This document shows, piece after piece, positions 35,620-48,979 of a stretch of 64,000 nt of DNA. Both the position numbers and the translations under genes were made by a program. The notes beneath the pieces are model-generated. The model did not search any database. It saw nothing but the letters and a program-made list of their open reading frames with translations, and was not told where the DNA came from. Source of the stretch: Torreya grandis (Eukaryota; Streptophyta; Pinopsida; Cupressales; Taxaceae); the NCBI GenBank assembly GCA_037957365.1, contig JARHVA010001921.1, positions 2,721,501 to 2,785,500 on the forward strand, read 5' to 3'. Within the stretch, counting starts at the first letter, position 1. The number at the start of each line of letters is the position of its first letter.

Positions 35620-37303
35620 AGTGACTGCTTTGCGATAAAAGGTTAAAGAGTTTTACAAACTCTAAAAAAGACAAACTCTAAAATAAATGATGTTCTAACT
35701 TGGTCTAGATTTTTCAAAAGGTTTATACAAAGATTTATGAGGAAATAATCTATCATAAAGTATCTAACATTTCACTATTCACACAAAGATAAGCAAGTAA
35801 ATAGACCAAAAATCAAAATGCCAAACTCTAAGGTTGAAGTGTTTTAAATCAATCTAATCTAGGAATTTAAAAGTTGTTAGGTCTTTTGGCCAAATGCAAC
35901 ATCAAAAGCTAGGCTCAAATAAGGCATGCAATAGGACTCTTAGCCAAACAGTGTCAAAAGCTAGACTTTGAATAAACAAAAGTTTTAATCTAATAGATTT
36001 GAAACACTTCTAACAAACACTAGGCATTTCATTCTTGGACATGAACTTGATCAACTAGGTATAAGGTATGAAACACAAGGCACTTTATAAATATTTTATT
36101 TTCTCATAAATAATGGTATACAACTTGGTTCTTTTGACAACTAAGCTTAGACAAAAGTGAACATATAACTGTGCTTTAGATAAAGGATCACAAAAGTACA
36201 CTTGAATTAGTCTGAAAATGTAGGAACAAATTTGAACTCTATGCAAGAGGGTCTATGAAACAATATTTAAAATGTTCTGGGTAGTGTAACAACACTATAC
36301 TACCCAAAAGGTGTGACAAAAAAATTTGTTTCAAAAACTCTCTAAGGCAAAGACATTTTCCCACAATTTTGACAGCATAACACTACTTTTTTTTTACTCA
36401 AAATGTTGTGGTGCATAGACTCAAATTGAAAGTGTTTAGCACAAAATGGCTTAAGTCTATCAAGTGATGACAATGATTATGAGTCTTAAATGACCTTCAA
36501 CCCAAATTGGAAATTAAATCTAAGTTCCCTCAAGTTTAGTGCAAATGGCGAACCCACTTAATGCATCAACCCTATGAACTTCTAAAGGTGGAATTCTAAA
36601 TTTAGATTATAAGTGAAGGACTTAAAACAACTTTGATAAAGGTCTAGACTCAATTGGATAGCATAACTGTGCCAAAGTTGATGATATGACTCTCAAGCTT
36701 TTGATGGACTTTGAACAAGGTAAATTGATGTTCTCACATGGGTAGCATAATGCCTTTTTGTTCAAAGGAAAATTAGGACTATGTGCTTGGTTTGGATTGT
36801 TTGTTTACACCAAGTTTTGAATTCAAACAAGACTTTAATCTAGGACAAGACCAACTAATTAATCTCTCTTAGATCTTAAACTGACAAGGTTAATTGGTAT
36901 TATTGGAATCCATCAATATACATCATTTAAGAGGATTTTAAGTGTTCATCCAAAAGTAAATATGCATTATATAGTAGGGTTTTTACACTTCCCCTTCTCT
37001 CAAATGACAGTACTACAATATGGACCTTGAGGCACACCTTGTACCAATAATACTTCCACAACAAGTGTAAATTTGTCTAAGATCTAACAAGTTTCTAAAT
37101 GTTCTAGGGGAATCAATTGCACAATGAATTTCATGCCAAACAATGTAAAAGAAAAGCACAAATTTTGGGTCTGGATCACTTGGCTTGTTGCAAAAAGGTC
37201 TAGTCTTTTTTGCAACCACTACATCCTATTGTTCACTTAGTGTAGTGTGATGTCCAAAGTGCCATTATGTCATGTATGTAACTCCAATTAGGATCCAAAT
37301 GAA

Positions 37304-38168
37304 TTCAATGACAAGAGGTGAAACCCCAGGTTAAAGCTTCCCTAAAGAGCTCACAAGAGGTGATGAAGTCCCCTTCACAATCCAAGTTTGGATAAAAATA
37401 AAGAATGCATGAAAATATAAAGACTTTAGGGTCATTTTCAAGGTCACCCAAACTTTGACAAGTTTTTTGGGAGTGCTTTAGATGACTTTCTTTCTAAGCC
37501 TTGGACTAAGCTACTTGCAATAGGAATGGTGCTTTTGATTCCAAGGGTTCCCTAAAGAGGACAAATGGAAGAGCATACATGCAACATCCCTCTTTTTACC
37601 AAACAAAAATTTAATCTAAATAAATAAGTAAATAAAAAAAGATTTGAAAATTTGAGTTCATTTTTAAGCCCAAATGGAAAATGAGGCGGTGTTCATTTGA
37701 CCCCTTGGTCTTAGTTATAAAATTTAAAAACATGGTGTTCAATGCCAAGAGGTGAAACCCCAGGTTAAAGCTTCCCTAAAGAACTCACAGGAGGTGATGA
37801 AGTCCCCCTCACAATCCAAGTTTGCATAAAAATAAAGAAAGCATGAAAATATAGACTTTAGGGTCATTTTCAAGGTCACCCAAACTTTGACAAGTTTTTG
37901 GGGAGTGCTTTAGATGACTTTCTTTCTAAGCCTTGGACTAGGCTACTTGCAATAGGAATGGTTCTTTGGATTCCAAGGGTTCCCTAAAGAGGACAAATGG
38001 AAGAGCATACACACAACATCCCTCTTTTTACCAAACAAAAATTTAATCTAAATAATTAAGTAAATTAAAAAAGCTTTGAAAATTTGAGTTCATTTTTAAG
38101 CCCAAATGGAAAATGAGGTGGTGTTCATTTGACCCCTTGGTCTTAGTTATAAACTTTAAAAACATTCA
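37304..38168. repeat. 434-bp tandem duplication
   Basis: Copy 1 is at 37304-37737 and copy 2 at 37738-38168. Both run from TTCAATG(A/C)CAAGAGGTG to TTATAAA(A/C)TTTAAAAACAT with few differences, including one or two-base indels in A or T runs. Identity is much higher than between the two LTRs by eye, so the duplication probably arose after insertion. Confidence 0.9.
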
Positions 38169-38389
38169 ACATAGACATCTAAATTCTTTTCATAAACACT
38201 AAAACAAGGTTCATAATTGATTTTTAAGCATGAAAAAGGTGACCTAAAACATTTTTTTAGAAAACATCAAGCTTGGTCATACATCAAAAATGTTAGTGTA
38301 TCCTTTAGTCTTGAAGCTATTTTTGGTTTGAAACAATGAACTTTAGGAAAAGATCTCTCGGGTCCATGTTTTAAGAAAACACAATGACT

Positions 38390-38575
38390 AATGTCAGTTT
38401 ATATAATCGATGATGATTACATTTTCTAACCAATGATGGTTATCTAATCGACATGAATTACACCAATGTAACCAATGATAGGTATCCAATCGATGTCAGT
38501 TTTACTAGCCAACATTGGTTAAGCTATACAACTAATGTTGGTTTTACTAGCCAACATCGGTTCCTATGTAAACTT
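38390..38575. repeat. Degenerate short repeats around CCAA(T/C)(A/G)(A/T)(T/C)GG
   Basis: Units of about 35-40 bases carry ACCAATGATGGTTATCTAAT, CCAATGATAGGTATCCAAT, GCCAACATTGGTTAAG, ACTAATGTTGGTTTTAC and GCCAACATCGGTT. Several heads are small palindromes (CCAACATTGG is close to a perfect one). Confidence 0.65.
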
Positions 38576-38710
38576 TTGGCAAATAAAAATGAAAAAATAA
38601 AGTTAGAAAATCAATTTTCAAGAGTTTTAATGGTCTAAATTAATATTTTAAAGCTACAAAATGAACTTCTTCATGTGTGAGATATGTCTAGTCCCACCGG
38701 GCATGCCGTA

Positions 38711-39945
38711 TGTGATCTAGGAATTTGACTCAAAAGAGGATGGTTAATATGGTGTTAGTTTCAAAATGAAAACAAAATGAAAGAAACACACTAAATAGCA
38801 TAACATCTCTAGGTCTAGACACTAGGGAGAGATTAGTTAATAAAAACAAATGACAAACACAACTAAAAAGTAAGGAATAAAACACAAGAATTCCTTCACC
38901 TTCCTTGGATGCTCCAAATTCTTTTGTAGTGGTGGATTGCTCAGTTTGTGCTCATGGAGTCTTCATCAAAGGAGGCTTGGATACCTCCATCTCTCCTTAG
39001 CACCTTATGGCTTGGCTTAGCTTAGAATCAATTTGGCATGGTAACACTAATTACAATGGAATTTAGAATCATTTGTGCATTATAAATTTTCATTCTCAAG
39101 TCTTTGAAGATATTTGAGCATAATAAATTTGTACCAAGATATCTTAAAAATGATGTCCATGGCCTCTCTATTTATAGATTTTTGAGAATGTCTAGAATCA
39201 ACTTGAACCATCCATCTCAAGATTGAGATGTGTGGTTGAGGATTAATTTAATTTTTGGAATTAGGTTTATAATTATCCTCATCATGACATTGGAATAAGG
39301 GGCAATTAAGAGGCATGGAGGGCATCATGGAAGGCATTGATGAGGCATGGAGGGCATGAATCTTAATATTTATGGTATTTATGGCCTAGGGATGTCTTCC
39401 CAAGAAATGAGGTCACTTGATGATGTAGATATTCAATATCCAATTCCAAAAATAAGTTTTCAACAAGTTTCCATGGAATTTTTAATTAGGCCTTGATTTA
39501 GGTTAATTATCTCTTAAGCATGTTTAAGACTTTGTGCATAAATTACTCAAACTCATCAAAATGCCTTGTTATTGGTCCAAATTTTGATTAGATTAGAATT
39601 GGAAGTTATTATCAAATGCATTGGATCTGTTATCCCATTTAGGATGTTACGAATAGAAAATAACAAAAGCACATGTCTTGTGTAAGAGATTTGATAGAAA
39701 AGATCAATCCAGAACACCTACATGCAAAATTGGCATTTTGACTCAGAATGATCTGATCAAAGTTAGCTAGCCCATAAATTGCATTTCCCTATTTAAGGAT
39801 ACCTTAGCCAAAATTGGCACTTGAATATGTTAGTTTCACAGTATTTAGTGTGTTTTAGTGTTTTTAAGCCAAATTTTGCATTTTGGGTAGAAATTGGTCA
39901 AAATCCTGGTTGGAGGTCATCGATGGCTAGATTTAGGTGTCTACA
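38711..39945 (-). repeat. Tat-2 5' LTR (right copy)
   Basis: Partner of 23257-24488. It starts TGTGATCTAGG and ends GTGTCTACA on the plus strand, giving TGTAGAC...TCACA on the element strand. An extra 10-base direct duplication near 38765 (AAAATGAAAACAAAATGAAAG) is absent from the other copy. Confidence 0.93.
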
Positions 39946-41458
39946 ATAATAAAGATTCAATAATACATAAACAAATTTAGTGAGCCATCAACAAACCTCA
40001 AACCACTATTCATTATCAAACATGTGCACTGAATATCCTTTTTCATCAATGGAACCTTACTTGAAGTCTATAGATAGTGGTAGCTTGAGCATTTCTTACA
40101 CCCATAGTCTCGCATGTATGACCCAAGGGTGGAGTATTAAATGGAAGAGTCTTGAGGACATATATAAGACATGTATAATCATTGGATTCATCATTTAATC
40201 TATCAATGAACTAAAACCATTTCATTTTGTAACCTTGTGCAGATGAGGAAGGTAACCCAAACTAATTAACTTCTTAATATCTATTCACAAAGCAAAAAAG
40301 ACTACTATTAAAACCAATTAAAATTACATTAGACCCCATTCCTTTAGCCAAGATATAAATCCACCATCTTTTCTCTCTTGTATAAAGTAAGCACAAAATT
40401 GAAGTGATATCCATGGTTGTCAAAGAGCTCAATGGAGGGAATCAACCATATTTTGGCTCTTTTGGCTCTAAAACACTAGGATTACCTCACCTAATGCCTA
40501 TGTTGAACTCTCCTTACAATTTCTTGAATCATCTAACCATATCCATACTATATGAATCCTTATTTGTATGAAAAATCCCACAACCTATAACTTTCCTACA
40601 TTTTCTCATGTTTTTGGACCATGAATCATCATTGGCAAGTAGGAAGAGGGAAAATAGGGGTCAATATGCATTTCAAAATATATGGTATGATTGGGGAAGT
40701 TGAAAGGACTAATTTTCACATGTGTGCAGCCCATTTAGTGGCAAATAAAAGTCTTTGACTTGTGAGAAGACACTCTTTACATCTAAGACCATTTGATTAT
40801 GGTAATATGGTGATCATGGAAGCCTTTAAGGATGTAATTGATGGTTTTATTGGAATTTTGAGGTCAAACTAATATCATCTTAAGGTCAAACACCCCTATT
40901 TAAGATAATAGACATGATCTCAAGTGAAGGTGTAAATAGAGGTTACTTCAATACTTACTAACAAACATTAGAACAAGCTAAAGACCTAGATTAGGTTACC
41001 ATATATTCCTTATATCACTCTTAAATTTTATAATCAAACCATACCTCCTCATACTAGATGGATTCATGATAGGGTCATCAACTACAAACATTGGGTTATC
41101 TTCATTATGAGCAAAAATGGACCATTAGGACCACCCTGAGTCCTATTATAGATCATCATACATGACTAAACACAAAGGGAACACCTGACACAAGATCAAA
41201 CAAGGTGAGAAGGAAATTATCATGGTATTCCTTGACATGCTCAAAACACTTGAATCTGTTGCCCAATATGATGACCAATGATCTACCTTTAGACTACCTT
41301 AACACTTTAAGAAGTATAAGAAGGGTGACCAAAAGTGTTTTTTTTAGTTCTCAAGATAAGTTGACTCCTTTCTATGCCAAATATTAGAAATTAATCAACA
41401 CCTAGGGAATTATAACTCTCTTATTTTTTGTCTTGTAGCAGGTTATTACAAATCGCTC
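39946..41458 (+). other. Probable 3' spacer of Tat-3, no recognised domain
   Basis: Right flank of Tat-2, ending at the polypurine tract at 41459. The plus-strand open frames at 39980-40198 and 41205-41387 (60-72 codons) have no family features. Its position upstream of a PPT suggests element 3' sequence. Confidence 0.4.
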
Positions 41459-44400
41459 AAAAAAAGGGGCAAATGTAGGCACTAGAATTTCACATTTGTG
41501 CTAGTCTAGGTATTAGGTCTCATTTATTGTTCATCCATATTTCAACCCATATAATTACCCAATTACCATTTTACCCTTGTCCTATATTATTAGTTTTATT
41601 AGTTACTTTTTCACTTAAGTAATTTTCTATAACTAATTACCTACCATAAAATCTATATAAATCAACCCAAACCATAATAAAGGTAAGTTGTTTTAACCTC
41701 TAACAACTCCCTCATTATCCCAAATTCATTTAAATGACTTAAGTCTTAGTTTAAATTCATGGTTAAAATATGCATACAACTAAATTTACTTTCTTCATTT
41801 ATCATCACTAACATTACTATTAGTAGACACTAATTCCACCTATGTCATTTATCCCCTCTAATTCCATCTTAATATTACACCTTCTAGTAATTTATCTAAT
41901 ATCCTCTTTATTCTTCTTTATCACACTAACCTTATCCCTACCCCACAAATTTATTAATTATTTTAATCATGTCCTAATCTTATCCTAATCCCACTTATCA
42001 ATTATTTGGGAATTTAAAATTCGTATTACCCACCTACCCACCAACCCTAACCTATTCCTAGGATCTCCTACATCTAAAATCCCTAATCACCTATCCTAAT
42101 CCCCTACTAATCTTACTTAGCCCCTAAATGGACTCTAGAATTCTCCAATTTTAGAATCCTCTCTAACTTAGCCCCTTTCTCTCTATAAGCCTCTTTTCTA
42201 GAGGTTTCCAATGAATTTTTAATTCCTTGGATAATATTTCCCCCTTGATCCTCTTCATACAATTTTGATAATGATCTTGCCCCCATGGCCTATTTATACA
42301 TGCTACTCCTCCATATACAGAGAAATGAATGAAGCCATAATACCTCCATGAATCCATGACAATCAACCAATCCATAATCAAAATCATTGGTCAAGTTATC
42401 ATAATGTTGTAAATCTAAGTCTATGGTAAGCAAAATCTCAATCTAAATCCTTTAGTCTTTTATTGTTTAATCTTGGTTTAGATAAATTAGCTTTAGGATT
42501 TGAATGTTGCTATGAATGTTCATTTTTGTTTGCATTTTTATCCTAATGGATCTAGATCTCAATTGGTGGATTGACATTTTGGATGTTTTGATGTAAATAC
42601 ACAATCAAATCCATTTTTCTCCAAATTTCATTTAAATTTTAGCAACCATGGTGGGATAATCCCATTTAATTTAACAATCTTGCATGTTATATATGTTTTG
42701 ACAACCTGCAAGATTGACTAGATGAATAAAAATTGCCAAATTTCATCAAGTTGTCATGCCTAGGTAAATGGTAGTTTTGATCTACAAAATCACAAATATA
42801 TAATCACAATTTTGACAAAGAAGTAACAATTTTGCACTGACCACCACCCCTGAACCACTAGCTTTATGATAGGTCCTCATCCTTCAAAAAAATTGTAGAT
42901 TCATGAAAAGTGATATTGCCTTTAAAACTATAATTTTGTCTTTTAAAGTTATGGTATTGTAAAATCATAATTTTTTAGTTGCGTTACTATAAAATCATAA
43001 TTTTACAGTCATGGTTTTGCCATAATAGTTGTAATTTTGTCTTGTGAAATAGCAACTTTGCCTTTAGAATCAAAATTATTGTCTAGAAATTCTAATTATG
43101 GCTACTAACCAGTCCTTGCCTCTGTCTGAGTGTCATTTGTCTACAGGAATGGGGAAGAGCTTCCCATATCATTATCAAACATCCAAACAAAGACCTTTTT
43201 TATCGCCTACTTTAAAATTAAAAATTATGAATAAGTGATTTTTCATAATATAAATGATTTTGCCTATTAATTTTGTGATGTTGTCTTGATCAAATTTTAT
43301 CAATATAGGCATTAATATAAATAAACATTTCAAATACTATTTAACCTTATGTAAATTTTTTATAATTCATGTATATATTCAATCATCTCTTTTATTTTGT
43401 CTATCTATCTTAATCATTTTTCCTTGTCCTATAAAATCATAGATTAGAAAATTGTAGTTTTGTAATAAAAGTCATGATATTGCTTAAAAATCCATAGTTT
43501 TATAGTAATTACATAGGAACCAACAAATTTAACCCTTTCCTACAAAATTGTAGATCACAAAGTAATGCTTTTTCCAAAAAAATGTGAATTGTACTCTTTG
43601 AAAGTGATTTTATGTTAAACTAACTGTGTATCTGTAATCTTATATTTTATAGTTGTGATTTTGTTCTTTATTTTTGCCTTTAAAATTTTCCTTTTTGAGT
43701 GCATTTTATAGTCAATCTCAATGAATTTTGAGTCATTTCGAGCATCCCCCAAGTCCCAAATTACATTTGGCTTCAGGGGCACTACCCCTCGACCCCACCC
43801 TGTACCACTATAGTGAGTGCGCTTGGGGTGCTTCCCCTGAACCTTGTAAAGAGATATACCCCTTGACCCCATAAGGGGCACTTACCCTTAACCCTACAAG
43901 GGAATTGCCCCTTGACCTCTCTGAGGGATGTTGCCCCAAACCCCCACATTGTGGCCCCCTCACCCAAAAATTTTATAGATTGAAATCTTGATTTTTTTCA
44001 TGGTTTTTATTAAGGCTTATTGGACTCACATTTCATTTTTCATAGGTGTAAATCTAATAGAAATTTTTCCTTTGTCTAAAATATTATCTTACAAGACATC
44101 TATATAGCCTAACATCTTATCTTTTAGGTTTACTCTCTCTAAAAGTGTCAATCAAACTACTAATCATTTTCTTGCAGGCCACCTGTCAAAGACACTTTGA
44201 GCATCTTAAAAATCATTTTATTTGTCTAAGACTTTTAATTGTTTTAATAACATTTGTATATATCTTTGATCTTGTATATATCTCACATCTAATTAATCTC
44301 TTTTTGGTCTACTTGTCTATCACCTGAGGGCTATAGTGGTATATACTCTCCTCCTTGCATCTTTGTGATGATTCTTGGAGGATCAAAAACCAATAATAAA

Positions 44401-44770
44401 CCCTCCCAATTTTCCTTTTAAGGGGAAACATGACATGGAATTGACACCCATGCACTTTTTATAGTATTAGGGGGATAATGATCATGGATTTTACCACCAC
44501 GCACTAATCTACACTTGTGTTTTGATAGAGTATAAATATCAAAGAAAACTATCATTAGGCTAAGTGATTGACCCCATATAGGTCATCTATGAAGGGGAAG
44601 AGTTCATTCTCTAAATCAACCATTAGACAACACCCTACACATACTTGGGCCCTAATGTACCTATCATATATCAAGGATGCCCCTAGAAAGCTTGTTTAGC
44701 CTAGCATAAGACCTTTCAACCATAAAAAAAGACTTGCTATCAAATTTAGTATCAGCTCCCAAGTGACTGT
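41459..44770 (+). mobile_element. Tat-3: orphan PPT and LTR of a gypsy element
   Basis: CAAAAAAAGGGGCAAA at 41458-41473 is a good polypurine tract, followed at once by TGTAGGCACTAG, an LTR start of the same GGGGCAAATGTAG type as Gyp-4. So a plus-strand gypsy LTR begins at 41474. No second copy is in the window, so its right end is unknown; 44770 is only where composition changes. The left part (41480-42450) is very G-poor on the plus strand. A GC-rich repeat island lies at 43739-43970. No coding region was seen. Confidence 0.5.
43739..43970. repeat. GC-rich short tandem repeats (23-26 bp), CCCCTTGACCC type
   Basis: Units start at about 43834, 43859, 43885, 43908 and 43934. Each begins CCC(C)T(T/G)(G/A)ACC and contains AAGGG or GAGGG complementary to its own CCCTT head, so each unit could fold back. 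The island stands out as the only GC-rich stretch in an AT-rich 64 kb. Confidence 0.75.
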
Positions 44771-47700
44771 CATGTGTAGATGGGGCTGAGAGGGTTTGGG
44801 ATATTTTTTAATGGGTCACTAGCCTACAGCCTCACTCGTAAAGTTGTTAGACAGTTTAGTCATCAAGTTACACACCCAAATCAGTTTATTAATCTTAGGA
44901 TTATGGTTTGCTTGATTTAGTGAGTGTCAACAAGAACCATGTTATTTATGATCCAATTCAACCTTTTACCCAAACCTATACACACCTATCTAGGTCTTTT
45001 CCTATATCATTATATTGTATATCTTTATCTCATCATCATTATAACATCCGCTTGTACATATTTTATTTTTATATTTGTGTACATCTTTTTAAACTTATTT
45101 TGCCTTGTAATCGGTCCTATCTCTCATCAACCCTATCATCATAGTCACATCCTATCATAGTCTCATCCATATAACTCTAGTCTTACACCCATCACTTACA
45201 TATCTTAGTTTTCATATTAGTCATCCCTAGTATCACAAGATTAAGTCCACCTTATCCATAACCAATCACACATCACCATGACTTGCTTCATCCCCTAGTC
45301 CAAACCAGACCTTTGTCTTGATCTTGTCATGTCTGCCACCTTATCCACCCTCTTTCCAACCTAGTCCTCATCATAGTCCAATCCAAATCATCCCCTTGTC
45401 TATACTATTTCTCCTATCAAGTCTATCAGCATACTTTGGTCCTCATCCACATTGGCAAAACATTCTTGTCATATCAAGGTTCTAATTCTATGCTTGCTTG
45501 TGTCTAATAAAGTTTGAGTCATAATCACATATCTTATCAATCTATTAATCAAATCATCTCATCCTCTTTGAGCCAATCCTCTTAATCTTGAGCTAGTCTT
45601 AATCCAATCAATCCTTAGTCGATATTAGTCTCTTAGGTCAATCTAGCCCATCATCATCATCAAGTCCTAGAGTTTGTTGTAGCTCATCCAGTCTAATCCA
45701 ATTCTAATCACCAGAGTCTAGCTCACATCCTAAGTTGGTCTACCTAAATATAATATTATCCCATCCAACATTTCATATCATTGAGTCAAACTTGACATTG
45801 AACTAAAGCAAGACTTTGTCCAAATTTATTCCACACATCCCATCTTCATCCCTCAATCTATCCATTTAATCCATCGCACCTATCAATTGGGGCCATTGAA
45901 CCATAACATCCATACATTTCTCATGTATTGATACATGGCATCTAAAAAAAATATGGTAAATACCCTGATTGAATAATACCTCATGTCTAATAGGGATATG
46001 CTCATTTCACACCTACTTGAGCTAAGCACTCCATGTCTTACAGACTTTAACCCCATCCATCCAACATTACCTCTAGTTTGAACCCATCTGTGTGAGTCTC
46101 ATTTAAATTCTCCATCCACCAATCATATCTAGTTATCCACCCCTTCTTACACTAGTAAAGGGAATCTAATCTTGGCTACCTCATTTATTACTATTCCACC
46201 AGCATAATCACATCAACAACCATATGATCTAAAACTCAATGATTCCACATCTCAGTCGTGAAGTGAAGAAACCCCTTATACTCCTCTTCATATATCATTA
46301 TAATCCCTCTTCCACCAACTTATTGCTAATGACATGATGGTATATCCACCCATACTACATATTAATCCTATCAAGCTTAAGCCCTCTTTGTATAAAGCTA
46401 GCCAATACTATGTATATCATTGAACCTAGGGGAATACCATTAATCAATTTCATAATTTCCAAAACTTAGTCTAAGACCTCATCAACTATCATGAAATAAA
46501 AAATTGAGAATGAATCAGATGAGTCTACTTCTTTTTGTGAATAATAAGAGGAATGCCAAGATTACATTCCCAATTGTGATCAAGCCCTTCCCTCTTCGAT
46601 CCAAGGTTAAGACACTACATCCATCTTCCATTGTCCCCCCATCTTTGACAAATCCTCCATCAAAGATGAGTCTATTCCCCATGAGCCTATTCCTCCCTTC
46701 CCTCATGAGTCCTTATTTCATGGGCCTATCCTTGGAGAATCCATTGTTCTTCCATCATCTCCCAGTCATCCATTATATCAAAAACCTTATGTTGATAGGT
46801 CACTTGTAGATAATTGATATTTTAATAGCAACATCACATCATGTACATTGGAGTTATCATTAGAATTAATACAGGTGTTATCTACATCAAGATCATGTTC
46901 AACACCAATATCTAAATTGGAATCCTCATCATAAACATCATCCATCATAGATATTGTAATAAATGATGACTATGCCTACTCTTTTTAATATGCCTCAAAT
47001 TTGAATAAAAATTAGTCACCAAGCATATCTTTTGATCCTAATTAGGATGATGAAGTCATAAAAAATTTATTGTAAGCTTTATCTATCAAAGATAGAGTGA
47101 ATCTGATCCTATTTTTGATGCATATACTATAGCTAGTCCTAGTGATCCATTTCTTATCTTGAGGATATTTTCTCTGATGTCAAAATTGGGTCTCTAGGAA
47201 ACCCTATGAAGACCATTTTACCCTATCACCCCTCATTGACCTCATCATACTATCTCCCCCACCTCCATCCATCATAGACCCCTTTTTCCTATCAATGATA
47301 ATTTAATCACCTACCTCCATAAGGATGAACATGAACACACATCATTGGACTCTTCCCTAAGTAATATAACATGTGTCACAAATACAAATTTATAAGACCA
47401 TATTCAAAAATTCATAAATCATGATCAAATCACCTTTGATTCCATAAATCAAAATTAATAAAATTCAAATCATTAGGCTAATCAAAAAGTGTCTTTCCCT
47501 AATGAATCCCAATTTCAAGCAATAGGGGATCATCAAAGTTAGAAATCAATCTCCTTTGATGAAGCCCAAAATTAGACACCAGGGGGCATTCAAAGTCAAT
47601 TCCAATCATAAAATCAAAATAATGTCAAAAGTAGTATCAAGATGGTCGATAATCCTTTCAATAATTAGATCAAAGAAGAATCACACAGTCCATACATATT

Positions 47701-48979
47701 TTATCTCTTAAAATATTTTGTCATATGGTATCAATCGAATACAAAATGTCTAACATCTCTAATGATTTGTGTGACTACTCGTCTTAATCCTCAAACACCC
47801 ATCACACCATCCTATTATAATATTATCCTCCATTTAAGTCCAATACACCTTCATCAACATCAATATCTAATCCAATCCATACCTCACATCACCCACTCAG
47901 GCAACATTGTCTCTTATAGGGGTGACAAAGATACCTATCCTAAATATATAGAGGGATCACAATCAAGAGTCAATGAAGGGCATAATGACATTAATACATC
48001 TAATAGAGATAACATGGTCCTAATATCACACATCTCTAGAATAAGTGTTGTCTAAATAGCATGAAAGTGACATCATTTTCTACATCTCACACTTGTATCC
48101 AATAAATTGAGATGCCCAAAAAATCTATAAAAAAAAGTAAAAAAAATGAAATAAAAATCATTCGTCCAATGGTGAAAACCAATATTTTGGTGCCTTGGGA
48201 AAGTACCATGATGCAAACCAATTTCTAGCATCATGAATAATTAATCTATTGTTCATATTATACCTCAACACTTAGGGGAAAAATCCATCCATCCATATCC
48301 CTTATCAATCCCCTTCATCTCATCCATGACTATCTTATCCCTCTATTCATTATGCCTACCCATAATCTACCATCATATAATTCATCCTATTATGTACCTC
48401 CTTTCTTCCAATATTGACCTTTGTAAGGGAATGGAATATGTCTTAATTAATGTTTTGAAATCATCTTGTCATATCCTATAATGGACACTTGAGAAACTAA
48501 AGATCTGGTTTCTTCTTGATGTGGTCATTGGTGATCCCTAATCAAATTATTCCTTAGTATTCATCCACTTTTTTGTATCACCCTCATCCTTTTGTCATCT
48601 CATCCATTATTCCATCCATCTGTATCCTAGTTGCTAGGCTTGAAATTCCATTTGTTGGTAACACCATTTGTCTAGTGTACATACATATCCCAAAAATCCC
48701 TAAAAATTAAAATATTCCAAAAAATCTAAAAACATTTTAAAATCCACAAAATCCATAAACATCTAAGTTGTCTTGTTTTATGTTATCTTGTCTTATGTCC
48801 TAAATTTCCCCATCATCGTATCTTAATTATTATCTATCTTATCCTCTTGTCATCTTGCTTTGTCCCAAAACCCTAGTCATCTTGTCCTATGTCTTCAATA
48901 GCCTTATCATAATCCAAGTCCTTAGTATACTTTAAGTCCATAACTTATCCATGTTCCTATCCTTAATCCACATTCACAT
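44771..48979 (+). other. C+T-rich, G-poor stretch without a recognised gene
   Basis: About 4 kb with very little G on the plus strand (runs such as CATCCTATCATAGTCTCATCC). Open frames at 44908-45160, 46504-46809 and 47762-48055 are Ser/Pro/His/Ile rich and follow from the composition. Near 46510-46930 an alternative plus frame is open in pieces (FHGPILGESIVLPSS and LYQKPYVDRSLVDN), perhaps a decayed Gag-like or extra ORF of a gypsy element. I do not recognise it. Its right edge is the left LTR of Gyp-4. Confidence 0.4.

Larger units (their letters stand above)
35620..38710 (-). other. Tat-2 untranslated leader, 3.1 kb
   Basis: No open frame of note. It contains a 434-bp tandem duplication and a short repeat cluster next to the LTR. 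I could not identify a convincing primer site beside 38711 (the minus strand there reads TACGGCATGCCCGGTGGGAC). Confidence 0.55.
23257..39945 (-). mobile_element. Tat-2: Ty3/gypsy (Tat-type) LTR retrotransposon, 16.7 kb
   Basis: LTRs of about 1.23 kb at 23257-24488 and 38711-39945 bracket minus-strand gag, protease, RT, RNase H, archaeal-type RNase H and integrase. Flanking five-base sequences are ATAAC on the left and ATAAT on the right, a target duplication with one later change. A 3.1 kb leader and a 2.3 kb 3' spacer account for the large size. All domains are interrupted, and RT and integrase have lost catalytic Asp residues. It is a different family from Tat-1: the LTRs share no obvious sequence. 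Confidence 0.93.

Noticed and set aside
38680..38710. Primer-binding site for Tat-2
   Set aside because: The sequence beside the 5' LTR does not begin with TGG within a few bases and I could not match it to a tRNA.
43615..43967. Minus-strand frames of 61 and 88 codons
   Set aside because: Translations of the GC-rich repeat island (Gly/Val/Arg runs); open because of repeat structure.
44908..45160. Two overlapping 78-codon plus frames
   Set aside because: Open in two frames because the DNA is C+T rich and G poor, so stops are rare; compositions are Tyr/Ile/Leu/Ser runs.
46504..46809. 101-codon plus frame
   Set aside because: Pro/Ser/Leu-rich; a different frame of the same stretch looks slightly more protein-like, and neither is recognisable.
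47762..48055. 97-codon plus frame
   Set aside because: In the same C+T-rich tract; no motif.
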